DNA from: Ruminiclostridium hungatei
GTDB lineage: Bacteria > Bacillota > Clostridia > Acetivibrionales > DSM-1351
Assembly (NCBI RefSeq): GCF_002051585.1
Contig: NZ_MZGX01000010.1
Coordinates: forward strand, 1-64,000
Reading direction: 5' to 3'
Length of the DNA: 64,000 nucleotides
The position numbers and the translations under genes were made by a program. Shown piece after piece: positions 1 to 7,165 of this stretch (its first letter is position 1; each line of letters opens with the position of its first letter). A model generated the notes under the pieces. That model was not told the origin of the DNA. It ran no database searches and was given only the letters and a program-made list of their open reading frames with translations.

Positions 1-2
1 AA

Positions 3-2438
3 ACCACAGATGCAAAAGGCAACGAAACAACAAAAATATATGATGGGGCAGGACGGCTGGCATACTTAATATCAGAAGGGAAAATAACCGGGTACACCTA
101 CGAAGCAAACGGGAACAGGCAAAGCGTAAAATATCCCGACGGGGCAACCGAAGAAAAATATGAATATGACAAAAACAACCGCCTGAAAAAGCTCACCAAC
201 ATAAAAAAAGACGGAGCAATCCTGGAAGAATACAAATATACCTATGACGGAGCAGGAAATCAGACCACAAAAACAGAAACAATACAGGGAAAAGAAAAAG
301 GCACCACAGCCTACCGCTATGACAGCCTGAACAGGCTCCTGGAAGTAACCGAGCCGGAGCAGGAAACAGGAAGCCGTAAAACCACAGGCTACACCTATGA
401 TGCCTCCGGCAACAGAGAAACAGAGCAGGTACAGGCAAAAACCGCAACAGGCACAGCCATAACCCTGACCACCTACAAAAACGACGAGCAGAACCACCTT
501 GTAGCAGCAACGGAAGAAAAGGGTGACGGCACCAAAAAAACCACCGCCTACACCTATGACAACAACGGCAACCTGACCAGAAAAAGTATGGAGCAAACCC
601 GTGAAATAGACCCGTCCAACCCTCCCAAGGCCAAATTCGGCATGTACATAGAAGGCCAGAAGGACGGAGCCACAAAAAATGCAAAGCCCATAGTGGCAGG
701 CACAGCCAGCTATGAATATGACATGTGGAACCAGATGGTAAAAGCCACCACAGGAGAAGGCACAAGCACATATACATATAACGGGGAAGGCTACAGGACG
801 GAAAAGACGGAAAACGGAAAAACCACCAGGAGCCTGTACGAAGGGGACAAGGTAATCCTGGAGACAGACGAAAACGGAAAACAAACTGCCAGGAACATAT
901 ATGGAACAAACCTAATACAAAGGACAGTGACCACCAGGGAAAACGGGAACACAAAAGAGGAAACCTACAGCTACATGTACAACGGCCATGGGGACGTAAC
1001 AGCCCTGCTGGGAGCAGATGGCACATTAGCCGCCAGCTATTACTATGATGCCTTTGGAAACGCATTGGAAACACACTACTACAATGCGTCAGGCACAGAA
1101 ATCAGCAAGGCAGTTGACAATCCTTACCGCTATGCAGGATATGTATATGACAGCACAACAGACCTCTACTACCTTAACGCCAGAATGTATGATGCAAAGA
1201 CAGCAAGATTTCTGCAGGAGGATACATATTTAGGAACTGCCAGTGACCCGCTGAGCTTGAATTTGTATACGTATTGTGCCAATAATCCGGTAATATATAT
1301 AGACCCGACTGGGCATTACAAGGAAGGGGATGAAAAATATTCTGTAACAGTGCAGGAAAAGTTATATTTGTATGGATTGGCATATGCAGATGCGAAAACG
1401 GATAAAGATAAAAAAGATGCGGCAAATGCGGCAAATGCGTTAAGGCAACAGGCAGAAGCAAAAGAGGATTATCTATATACACCAAACGCAAACAATGAGG
1501 ATATTGCATATGCACTGGGTTTAACGGCAAAAGCAAAAGCTGCATGTAATAACACAACAACTGCAAATGTAACTGCAAACAAAAGTACAACTGATGCTGG
1601 AAGGAATACATCAGGAAGCAATGCAAATAGTGCTACAAATACGGAGACAATTGAAAAAGAAAAATTCGCAAATCAGTATTATAGTGATGCAGTCCAGTAT
1701 TACAATTATAGGAAAGATACAAATATGTTCTGGATTCCGTATAGTAATACGGTAAAAATATATATGGAAGCCCTGGACTATGCAGTGAAGAAGAATTTAA
1801 TAGATAAAAATTCATCTGATTATAAACTAGCAGTTGCAAATATATATTTAAGTGCGTACTCTCAAGGAGATATAGCTGCTGATAGTTACTTACACATAAT
1901 AGAAAATACTGACCCAAGTATTATGATGTTTGCGGCGGCTCTAAAATCATTGGAAAAGAGCGGAAAGTTTACTACTAATGAAATTTCTGACTTGCAAAAT
2001 AGCTATGAGAAAATGAATATTGAAAGAACGAGTAAGGCTGCTGTACCAATGTCAATTGAAATGGTAGGAGAAGATGCTAACTTTGAGGCTGCTGCTAATA
2101 GAATAAAGCCGATGCAAGGATATACAGATGTTGTTGTTCATGGTGATGCGAATAGCTTCTATGTACTTAACAAAGGTCAATGGGTACAAATTGACCAACG
2201 CTCAATGGCAACATACTTAAAAAGCAATGGGTATACTGGTGGACCCATAAGATTAATATCATGTGAAACAGGGTCTCTCCCTAATGGAATAGCACAAAAT
2301 CTATCAAACAAATTGGGTACTGAGGTAATAGCTCCGTCAAATACAGTATGGATACAGCCGAATGGTTCCTTGACAATTGGTAGAACAGGACAAGTCAATA
2401 CTGGTAGATGGAATACCTTTACCCCAGGAAAACCTTAA
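3..2438 (+). CDS. RHS/YD-repeat polymorphic toxin, 3' part; tip A
   Basis: The frame is open from base 3 with no start in the window, so this is the C-terminal part of a larger secreted RHS/WapA-like protein. Repeated YD motifs (YTYD..GN, YSYMYNGHGD) run to about base 1320 and end in the RHS core hallmark RFLQEDTYLG...DPTGH. In the family this core forms a shell around a toxic C-terminal tip. The tip here is base 1320-2438 and AT-rich. Its last 110 residues contain VVVHGDAN and, later, IRLISCETG, the spaced His-Gly and Ser-Cys pattern of clan CD (caspase/CHAT-like) peptidases. The protease assignment is inference from these two motifs. The next gene, 15 bases on, looks like its immunity gene. 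The codon-biased core (many AAC, ACC, GGC) contrasts with the tip, as expected when tips are exchanged by recombination. Confidence 0.88.
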   Translation, partial: TTDAKGNETTKIYDGAGRLAYLISEGKITGYTYEANGNRQSVKYPDGATEEKYEYDKNNRLKKLTNIKKDGAILEEYKYTYDGAGNQTTKTETIQGKEKGTTAYRYDSLNRLLEVTEPEQETGSRKTTGYTYDASGNRETEQVQAKTATGTAITLTTYKNDEQNHLVAATEEKGDGTKKTTAYTYDNNGNLTRKSMEQTREIDPSNPPKAKFGMYIEGQKDGATKNAKPIVAGTASYEYDMWNQMVKATTGEGTSTYTYNGEGYRTEKTENGKTTRSLYEGDKVILETDENGKQTARNIYGTNLIQRTVTTRENGNTKEETYSYMYNGHGDVTALLGADGTLAASYYYDAFGNALETHYYNASGTEISKAVDNPYRYAGYVYDSTTDLYYLNARMYDAKTARFLQEDTYLGTASDPLSLNLYTYCANNPVIYIDPTGHYKEGDEKYSVTVQEKLYLYGLAYADAKTDKDKKDAANAANALRQQAEAKEDYLYTPNANNEDIAYALGLTAKAKAACNNTTTANVTANKSTTDAGRNTSGSNANSATNTETIEKEKFANQYYSDAVQYYNYRKDTNMFWIPYSNTVKIYMEALDYAVKKNLIDKNSSDYKLAVANIYLSAYSQGDIAADSYLHIIENTDPSIMMFAAALKSLEKSGKFTTNEISDLQNSYEKMNIERTSKAAVPMSIEMVGEDANFEAAANRIKPMQGYTDVVVHGDANSFYVLNKGQWVQIDQRSMATYLKSNGYTGGPIRLISCETGSLPNGIAQNLSNKLGTEVIAPSNTVWIQPNGSLTIGRTGQVNTGRWNTFTPGKP
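291..1276 (+). repeat. RHS core long direct repeat, copy 1
   Basis: Near-identical to 2881-3866 (offset 2590, only scattered substitutions). Homology begins abruptly at AAAGAAAAAGGCACC and ends at GTATACGTATTG, after the core hallmark. It marks the recombination tract between the resident gene and orphan cassette B. Confidence 0.9.
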
Positions 2439-2453
2439 AAAGGAGGACTGAAG

Positions 2454-2819
2454 ATGAAGCTAAAAAAGTATGGGTTTTTTAAAGAATTACGTCACGGAGA
2501 TGAAAATGGAATTAGCTTAAAAGTTTTAATAAATAAAAATGCAAGTACAAATGAAGACAAGTTTGTTAAGTACTTAAAGAAAGGTGTTGTATTCATAGCG
2601 TGTCCTGGGATTGTAAAAGATGTACTGGATGAAAAGGGCGGTATTATAGGAAGTCCACACATTCTTACTGATGGAGTTTGGGCATGGCCAGCTGATTTAA
2701 TATACTACATAGAAAAATATCATATAAAAATACCAAATGACTTTGAAAAACATATGATGGATAATAGTTGGATACCACCTATTGAAGGGAATATAAATCT
2801 CGAAGAACTTGAACTGTAA
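2454..2819 (+). CDS. Probable immunity protein to tip A
   Basis: A 121-residue cytoplasmic protein with no signal peptide or membrane segment. It starts after a strong AAAGGAGG site and only 15 bases after the toxin stop, so it is co-transcribed with tip A. A conserved-looking stretch ILTDGVWAWPADLIYYIEKY is rich in aromatic and acidic residues, which is common in small immunity proteins. I do not recognise a named family. The immunity role is inferred from position and size. The gene is followed directly by the cassette junction at 2827. Confidence 0.72.
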   Translation: MKLKKYGFFKELRHGDENGISLKVLINKNASTNEDKFVKYLKKGVVFIACPGIVKDVLDEKGGIIGSPHILTDGVWAWPADLIYYIEKYHIKIPNDFEKHMMDNSWIPPIEGNINLEELEL

Positions 2820-2826
2820 TTTTCAA

Positions 2827-2880
2827 GGTCACATAGCCTAGGCTGATGTTGCCTTCTCTTTATTGTACGAGTAGGCAACA
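2827..2880 (+). repeat. Cassette junction 1 (left arm of the junction inverted repeat)
   Basis: Non-coding segment between immunity gene A and displaced core copy B. It begins GGTCACATAGCCT, a near copy of the left arm of the hairpin in junction 3 (7042-7064), and contains the palindrome AGCCTAGGCT. A second small inverted repeat, GTTGCCT...AGGCAAC (about 2848-2879), ends exactly where homology to the RHS core resumes at 2881. Stops in the core frame at 2839 and 2872 separate the cassettes. Confidence 0.6.
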
Positions 2881-4959
2881 AAAGAAAAAGGCACCACAGC
2901 CTACCGCTATGACAGCCTGAACAGGCTCCTGGAAGTAACCGAGCCGGAGCAGGAAACAGGAAGCCGTAAAACCACAGGCTACACCTATGATGCCTCCGGC
3001 AACAGAGAAACAGAGCAAGTACAGGCAAAAACCGCAACAGGCACAGCCATAACCCTGACCACCTACAAAAATGATGAGCAGAACCGCCTTGTAGCAGCAA
3101 CGGAAGAAAAAGGTGACGGCACCAAAAAAACCACCGCCTACACCTATGACAACAACGGCAACCTGACCAGAAAAAGTATGGAGCAAACCCGTGAAATAGA
3201 CCCGTCAAACCCTCCCAAGGCCAAATTCGGCATGTACATAGAAGGCCAGAAGGACGGAGCCACAAAAAATGCAAAGCCCATAGTGGCAGGCACCGCCAGC
3301 TACGAATATGACGTGTGGAACCAGATGGTAAAAGCCACCACAGGAGAAGGCACAAGCACGTATACATATAACGGGGAAGGCTACAGGACGGAAAAGACAG
3401 AAAACGGAAAAACCACCAGGAGCCTGTACGAAGGGGACAAGGTAATCCTGGAGACAGACGAAAACGGAAAAGAAACCGCCAGGAACATATATGGAACAAA
3501 CCTCATACAAAGGACAGTGACCACCAGGGAGAACGGGAACACAAAAGAGGAAAGCTACAGCTACATGTACAACGGCCATGGGGACGTAACAGCCCTGCTG
3601 GGAGCAGATGGAACCTTGGCGGCCAGCTATTACTATGATGCCTTTGGAAACGCATTGGAAACACACTACTACAATGCGTCAGGCACAGAAATCAGCAAGG
3701 CAGTTGACAATCCTTACCGCTATGCAGGCTATGTATACGACAGCACAACAGACCTCTACTACCTGAACGCCAGAATGTATGATGCAAAGACAGCAAGATT
3801 TCTGCAGGAGGATACATATTTAGGAACTGCCAGTGACCCGCTGAGCTTGAATTTGTATACGTATTGCCACAATGAGCCTGTGATGTATAGTGATCCTACG
3901 GGGCATGCGGATGCAAAAATTACAGAGTTGGCTAAAGCAGCAGGAGGAGAAGCAAAATGGAATTCTCAAAACAGTTCTGTTACGGTAACTATCGGCGGGG
4001 TGTCCAGAACCTTTGGATATAACGAAATTAAATTGGTAAACGGAAGCGCAATTATTGAAAATGAAACTTTTGACATAAAATTCAACGCAACTGACAAGGG
4101 GGTTGAAATAAATACAACAGTAAATACAAAGACTGGAAAAATAGACGGTACTACTGAATACAGGAATACCTCAGCAGTATCCAAAAGTGTAACAAATACT
4201 TATAAGCCCACAAATACCCCTGCAAGTGGGAATAATACATCAACCAGTAATGCAAGCAGTACGACAAATAAGGGGACGGGGAATAGTGCTATTCAAACAG
4301 CAGGGAATGTGATACAGGGATTTTCAGCAGGTGTAATTGAAACAATAACATATGGTGTATCCGGCGATATGGATAAGTATTATTACAGGACAAATGAGCA
4401 ATTATATTATACAGGTAAGGTAGTCGGTAATGTAGTAATAGGAACCGCAGGAACAGCAGAAGTAATTGCAGGTGGTGGATATATTGGAGTTACAGGTGGA
4501 ATTGGAGCTTTGGTTGGGGGAATAGCTGTAGTCTCTCATGGTGTGTCTGTTATAGGTTCATCCGTTGTAAATGGTGTAAAAAACTATGTTATTTTGCAGG
4601 CTAATAGTGGTGAGAGTGCTCAGGGGGGGAGTAAAACTGGTTACGAACTCAAACCTGGAGTTGATGAAGACCTTCGAGGTACAGGCAAAACCTATCAGGA
4701 CGCATTAGATGATGCTTTCAAAAAGACAGGAGTACCAAAGGAAGATTTTACAGTAACGAAATGGGCTAAAGACGCAAATGGTAAATCATATCCTGTAGAG
4801 TGGCGTGCATCTAACGGAGCTGAAGTCAATATTGATACAGGGCATACTACAAATGGTCCTGATGTTCCCCATATAGGGTATCAGACTGGTGGAAAAAGGG
4901 GAAGTGGCGGTGCAGTTCGTGGACATATACTTGTTGATGATGTACCTGTCAATAGGTAG
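2875..4959 (+). CDS. Displaced RHS-toxin cassette B (orphan, no native start); Ntox47-like tip
   Basis: From 2881 the sequence repeats 291-1276 almost exactly (RHS core, about 986 bases), then carries a different tip. The frame is open from 2875. The first ATG (3178) has no ribosome binding site, so it is probably a silent reserve cassette or is expressed only after recombination. The tip has a linker (ADAKITELAKAAGGEA), a glycine-rich hydrophobic pre-toxin segment near YYYRTNEQLYYTGKVVGNVV, and an end domain with GYELKPGVDEDLRGTGKTY, VEWRASNGAEVNIDTGHT and GKRGSGGAVRGHI. That end domain resembles polymorphic toxin type 47 (Ntox47), a predicted RNase; this assignment is from memory and moderate. 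The matching immunity gene follows at 4987. Confidence 0.78.
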   Translation, partial: ATKEKGTTAYRYDSLNRLLEVTEPEQETGSRKTTGYTYDASGNRETEQVQAKTATGTAITLTTYKNDEQNRLVAATEEKGDGTKKTTAYTYDNNGNLTRKSMEQTREIDPSNPPKAKFGMYIEGQKDGATKNAKPIVAGTASYEYDVWNQMVKATTGEGTSTYTYNGEGYRTEKTENGKTTRSLYEGDKVILETDENGKETARNIYGTNLIQRTVTTRENGNTKEESYSYMYNGHGDVTALLGADGTLAASYYYDAFGNALETHYYNASGTEISKAVDNPYRYAGYVYDSTTDLYYLNARMYDAKTARFLQEDTYLGTASDPLSLNLYTYCHNEPVMYSDPTGHADAKITELAKAAGGEAKWNSQNSSVTVTIGGVSRTFGYNEIKLVNGSAIIENETFDIKFNATDKGVEINTTVNTKTGKIDGTTEYRNTSAVSKSVTNTYKPTNTPASGNNTSTSNASSTTNKGTGNSAIQTAGNVIQGFSAGVIETITYGVSGDMDKYYYRTNEQLYYTGKVVGNVVIGTAGTAEVIAGGGYIGVTGGIGALVGGIAVVSHGVSVIGSSVVNGVKNYVILQANSGESAQGGSKTGYELKPGVDEDLRGTGKTYQDALDDAFKKTGVPKEDFTVTKWAKDANGKSYPVEWRASNGAEVNIDTGHTTNGPDVPHIGYQTGGKRGSGGAVRGHILVDDVPVNR
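2881..3866 (+). repeat. RHS core long direct repeat, copy 2
   Basis: Second copy of 291-1276. Homologous exchange between the copies would delete tip A with its immunity gene and fuse the resident toxin gene in frame to tip B. Confidence 0.9.
3904..4242 (+). repeat. Toxin linker repeat, copy 1 (cassette B)
   Basis: Linker following DPTGH, near-identical to 5769-6107 (offset 1865), encoding ADAKITELAKAAGGEAKW onward to a Thr/Asn-rich stretch. Cassettes B and C therefore share core plus linker but differ in the final toxin domain, so exchange can also occur downstream of the core. Confidence 0.88.
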
Positions 4960-4986
4960 AATACTAATAATATGGAGGTAATATCT

Positions 4987-5442
4987 GTGTGGAATATTAA
5001 GGGGCAAATTAAATCTGCAGCTGGCTCATTAAATGTTAATATCCAGGAGGTTCAAGTTTCTGATATTGATAATATAGTAAGTCAGGCGATAGACAAATTT
5101 GCAGGAGGAAACAAAGTAATTCCTTTTTGGGAGAACCTTATAGACTATATAAGTATAAATAATAAGGATGCATGGCTGTGGATAGGTGAGTTAATTGGTG
5201 ATACTGAAACTATAATGTTTTTTAATACTTCGGACGAAAAAGCTGCATTTGCTTTCAACAATGGTGATAATGTAGTTTCAGTCTTGAGTGAAACCTACGG
5301 GTTTGAGTTTTATTTAACTAATAGAGCCACAGAATATTTATTATGTTTTAACCACCATGATGTTCTCATAGCTTGTGGTAATGCTATAAAATGGCTTAAA
5401 AAATATAAAACACCAGAGAACGATGCGTTCTTGCGGACTTAA
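4987..5442 (+). CDS. Probable immunity protein to tip B
   Basis: A 151-residue cytoplasmic protein read from GTG at 4987, eight bases after GGAGG (4974-4978). The upstream in-frame ATG at 4972 overlaps that ribosome binding site and is unlikely to be used. Features visible: a WLWIGEL segment, alternating hydrophobic strands, and LLCFNHHDVLIACG near the C-terminus. I do not assign a named family with confidence. The immunity role follows from its place 27 bases after toxin tip B and from its size. Confidence 0.68.
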   Translation: MWNIKGQIKSAAGSLNVNIQEVQVSDIDNIVSQAIDKFAGGNKVIPFWENLIDYISINNKDAWLWIGELIGDTETIMFFNTSDEKAAFAFNNGDNVVSVLSETYGFEFYLTNRATEYLLCFNHHDVLIACGNAIKWLKKYKTPENDAFLRT

Positions 5443-5447
5443 TATCA

Positions 5448-5543
5448 AAGTAGACAAGGAGCATATCAGGCTGTGTGACCTTGTTTTCTCTATGCCTAGG
5501 TTAACGTATAAAAAGTAAGGTGGACAGTTTGACCTTAGATTGA
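5448..5543 (+). repeat. Cassette junction 2 (right arm of the junction inverted repeat)
   Basis: Non-coding spacer after immunity gene B. It carries GGAGCATATCAGGCTGTGTG, the right arm of the junction 3 hairpin, but no left arm. It is near-identical to 7070-7165 at an offset of 1622 bases. The homology continues into the short core remnants of cassettes C and D, giving a direct repeat of about 324 bases (5448-5771 and 7070-7393). Confidence 0.72.
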
Positions 5544-6767
5544 AACATAAATAGGATTAAAAAAAAGAATAAGAGATTTTCCATATATGCAGGCTATGTA
5601 TATGACAGCACAACAGACCTCTACTACCTTAACGCCAGAATGTATGATGCAAAGACAGCCCGGTTCCTGCAGGAGGATACCTATCTGGGCAGTGCAGGTG
5701 ACCCGCTGAGCTTGAATTTGTATACGTATTGCCATAATGAGCCTGTGATGTATGTGGACCCGACGGGGCATGCGGATGCAAAAATTACAGAGTTGGCTAA
5801 AGCAGCAGGAGGAGAAGCAAAATGGAATTCTCAAAACAGTTCTGTTACGGTAACTATCGGCGGGGTGTCCAGAACCTTTGGATATAACGAAATTAAATTG
5901 GTAAACGGAAGTGCAATTATTGAAAATGAAACTTTTGACAGAAAATTCAACGCAACTGACAAGGGGGTTGAAATAAATACAACCGTAAATACAAAGACTG
6001 GAAAAATAGACGGTACTACTGAATACAGGAATACCTCAGCAGTATCCAAAAGTGTAACAAATACTTATAAGCCCACAAATACCCCTGCAAGTGGGAATAA
6101 TACATCAGGGAGTAATACAGGCAGTGCTAATAATACAAGTAGTGGGATGAATAATCATACGGAAAAAAGCTGGCCAACAACATCTGGAATATACAAGACA
6201 GAAAACTTGCCTAAACCGTTATTACATGACCCAATAGATGACTATTATGAACCTGTATATACTTTTTATATGACACAAGAGGATATAGACGGGTTTGTGG
6301 TAGTGACTTCCATGCTTCAGACAGAAATAAAAATGGCTTCAGGCGCAATAAAATATTTAGGATCATTATTTAAGGGAATTCCTAAAACTGGAAAGTTAGT
6401 TGGGTCAACTAGTGGACTTGAGTTACATGAGGTAACAATGATAGATGATTTAGTTGCAAAAGGGAATACTGTTGAAGTTGTCCCGCGCTCGAATGTTCAA
6501 GGTGTTAAGACATATGATTTAAAAGTAAATGGGGTTGCGACTGAGTTGAAAACACTTGCCAATCCTAATACAGGTACGGGAGCAAAAAGAATTTATGAGG
6601 GATTCCAACAAGGGGCTGATACAGTGATAATAGATGGTAGGCAGGCTGGATTAACATCCCAACAAGCACAAGAAGTATTGAGTAGGGCTGCAGGAAAATA
6701 CACAAACAAGCAAATACCTGGGAATGTGCAGATTTGGACAAATGATGGAATAATTACTTATCCTTAA
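5544..6767 (+). CDS. Displaced RHS-toxin cassette C (orphan); PD-(D/E)XK-type nuclease tip
   Basis: Only the last 60 or so codons of the RHS core remain (from YAGYVYDSTTDLYYLNARM at 5586), followed by DPTGH and the linker shared with cassette B (3904-4242 equals 5769-6107). The frame is open from 5544. The first ATG is 5640, inside the core, with no ribosome binding site, so the cassette is probably not translated in place. The tip's end domain contains VKTYDLKVNGVATELKTLAN, a D...ExK arrangement typical of PD-(D/E)XK nucleases, and ends GNVQIWTNDGIITYP. This closely resembles the CdiA C-terminal tRNase family (CdiA_C). The nuclease fold is fairly likely; the tRNA target is inference. Confidence 0.78.
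   Translation, partial: NINRIKKKNKRFSIYAGYVYDSTTDLYYLNARMYDAKTARFLQEDTYLGSAGDPLSLNLYTYCHNEPVMYVDPTGHADAKITELAKAAGGEAKWNSQNSSVTVTIGGVSRTFGYNEIKLVNGSAIIENETFDRKFNATDKGVEINTTVNTKTGKIDGTTEYRNTSAVSKSVTNTYKPTNTPASGNNTSGSNTGSANNTSSGMNNHTEKSWPTTSGIYKTENLPKPLLHDPIDDYYEPVYTFYMTQEDIDGFVVVTSMLQTEIKMASGAIKYLGSLFKGIPKTGKLVGSTSGLELHEVTMIDDLVAKGNTVEVVPRSNVQGVKTYDLKVNGVATELKTLANPNTGTGAKRIYEGFQQGADTVIIDGRQAGLTSQQAQEVLSRAAGKYTNKQIPGNVQIWTNDGIITYP
5769..6107 (+). repeat. Toxin linker repeat, copy 2 (cassette C)
   Basis: Second copy of 3904-4242, with a handful of substitutions such as FDRKF for FDIKF. Confidence 0.88.
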
Positions 6768-6788
6768 GGAAAAGAGAGGTGTGTTATT

Positions 6789-7028
6789 ATGGCACGAATG
6801 ACATGTAAGTGTGGAGAAGTCTTATCGAATACTCTTGCACCGAATGATATTCAATTAAGAGTGTTTACTGATAAAGAGTGGGATGATATTATCAATATTG
6901 GACAGATTGATACATTAGATTTACCGGACCCTAAAGTTGATGTTTGGAGATGCCCAAAATGTAAGAGGATGTACTTCTTTGAGGATGGTAATGATAAAGC
7001 TGCATTGATTTATAGGCTTGAAGAATAA
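6789..7028 (+). CDS. Small zinc-ribbon protein, probable immunity to tip C
   Basis: A 79-residue protein with two cysteine pairs, CKCG near residue 6 and CPKC near residue 55, which form a likely zinc ribbon. It begins after GAGAGGTG, 21 bases past the nuclease cassette, so it would be the cognate immunity protein of tip C. The sequence between the pairs is acidic (DKEWDDI, DTLDLPDPKVD), which would suit binding to a basic nuclease surface. The immunity role is inferred from position. Confidence 0.65.
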   Translation: MARMTCKCGEVLSNTLAPNDIQLRVFTDKEWDDIINIGQIDTLDLPDPKVDVWRCPKCKRMYFFEDGNDKAALIYRLEE

Positions 7029-7041
7029 TAAATACTTTGTA

Positions 7042-7165
7042 GGTCACACAGCCTGATATGCTCCCTGCCAAGTAGACAAGGAGCATATCAGGCTGTGTGA
7101 CCTTGTTTTCTCTATGCCTAGGTTAACGTATAAAAAGTAAGGTGGACAGTTTGACCTTAGATTGA
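7042..7165 (+). repeat. Cassette junction 3 with a perfect 23-bp inverted repeat
   Basis: Left arm 7042-7064 (starts GGTCACACAGCCTGAT) and right arm 7080-7102 are perfect complements around a 15-base loop (7065-7079). TTGTTTTCTC follows, so in RNA it could work as a transcription terminator of immunity gene C. The left arm alone (diverged) is at junction 1 and the right arm alone at junction 2, which makes this the only complete copy. The rest, 7103-7165, repeats 5481-5543. Confidence 0.82.

Noticed and set aside
72-1074. Long minus-strand open frames across the RHS core (also 2720-3666)
   Set aside because: They mirror the biased YD-repeat coding strand, are full of Cys, Phe and Leu runs, have no ribosome binding sites and recur in every core copy. 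They are shadows.
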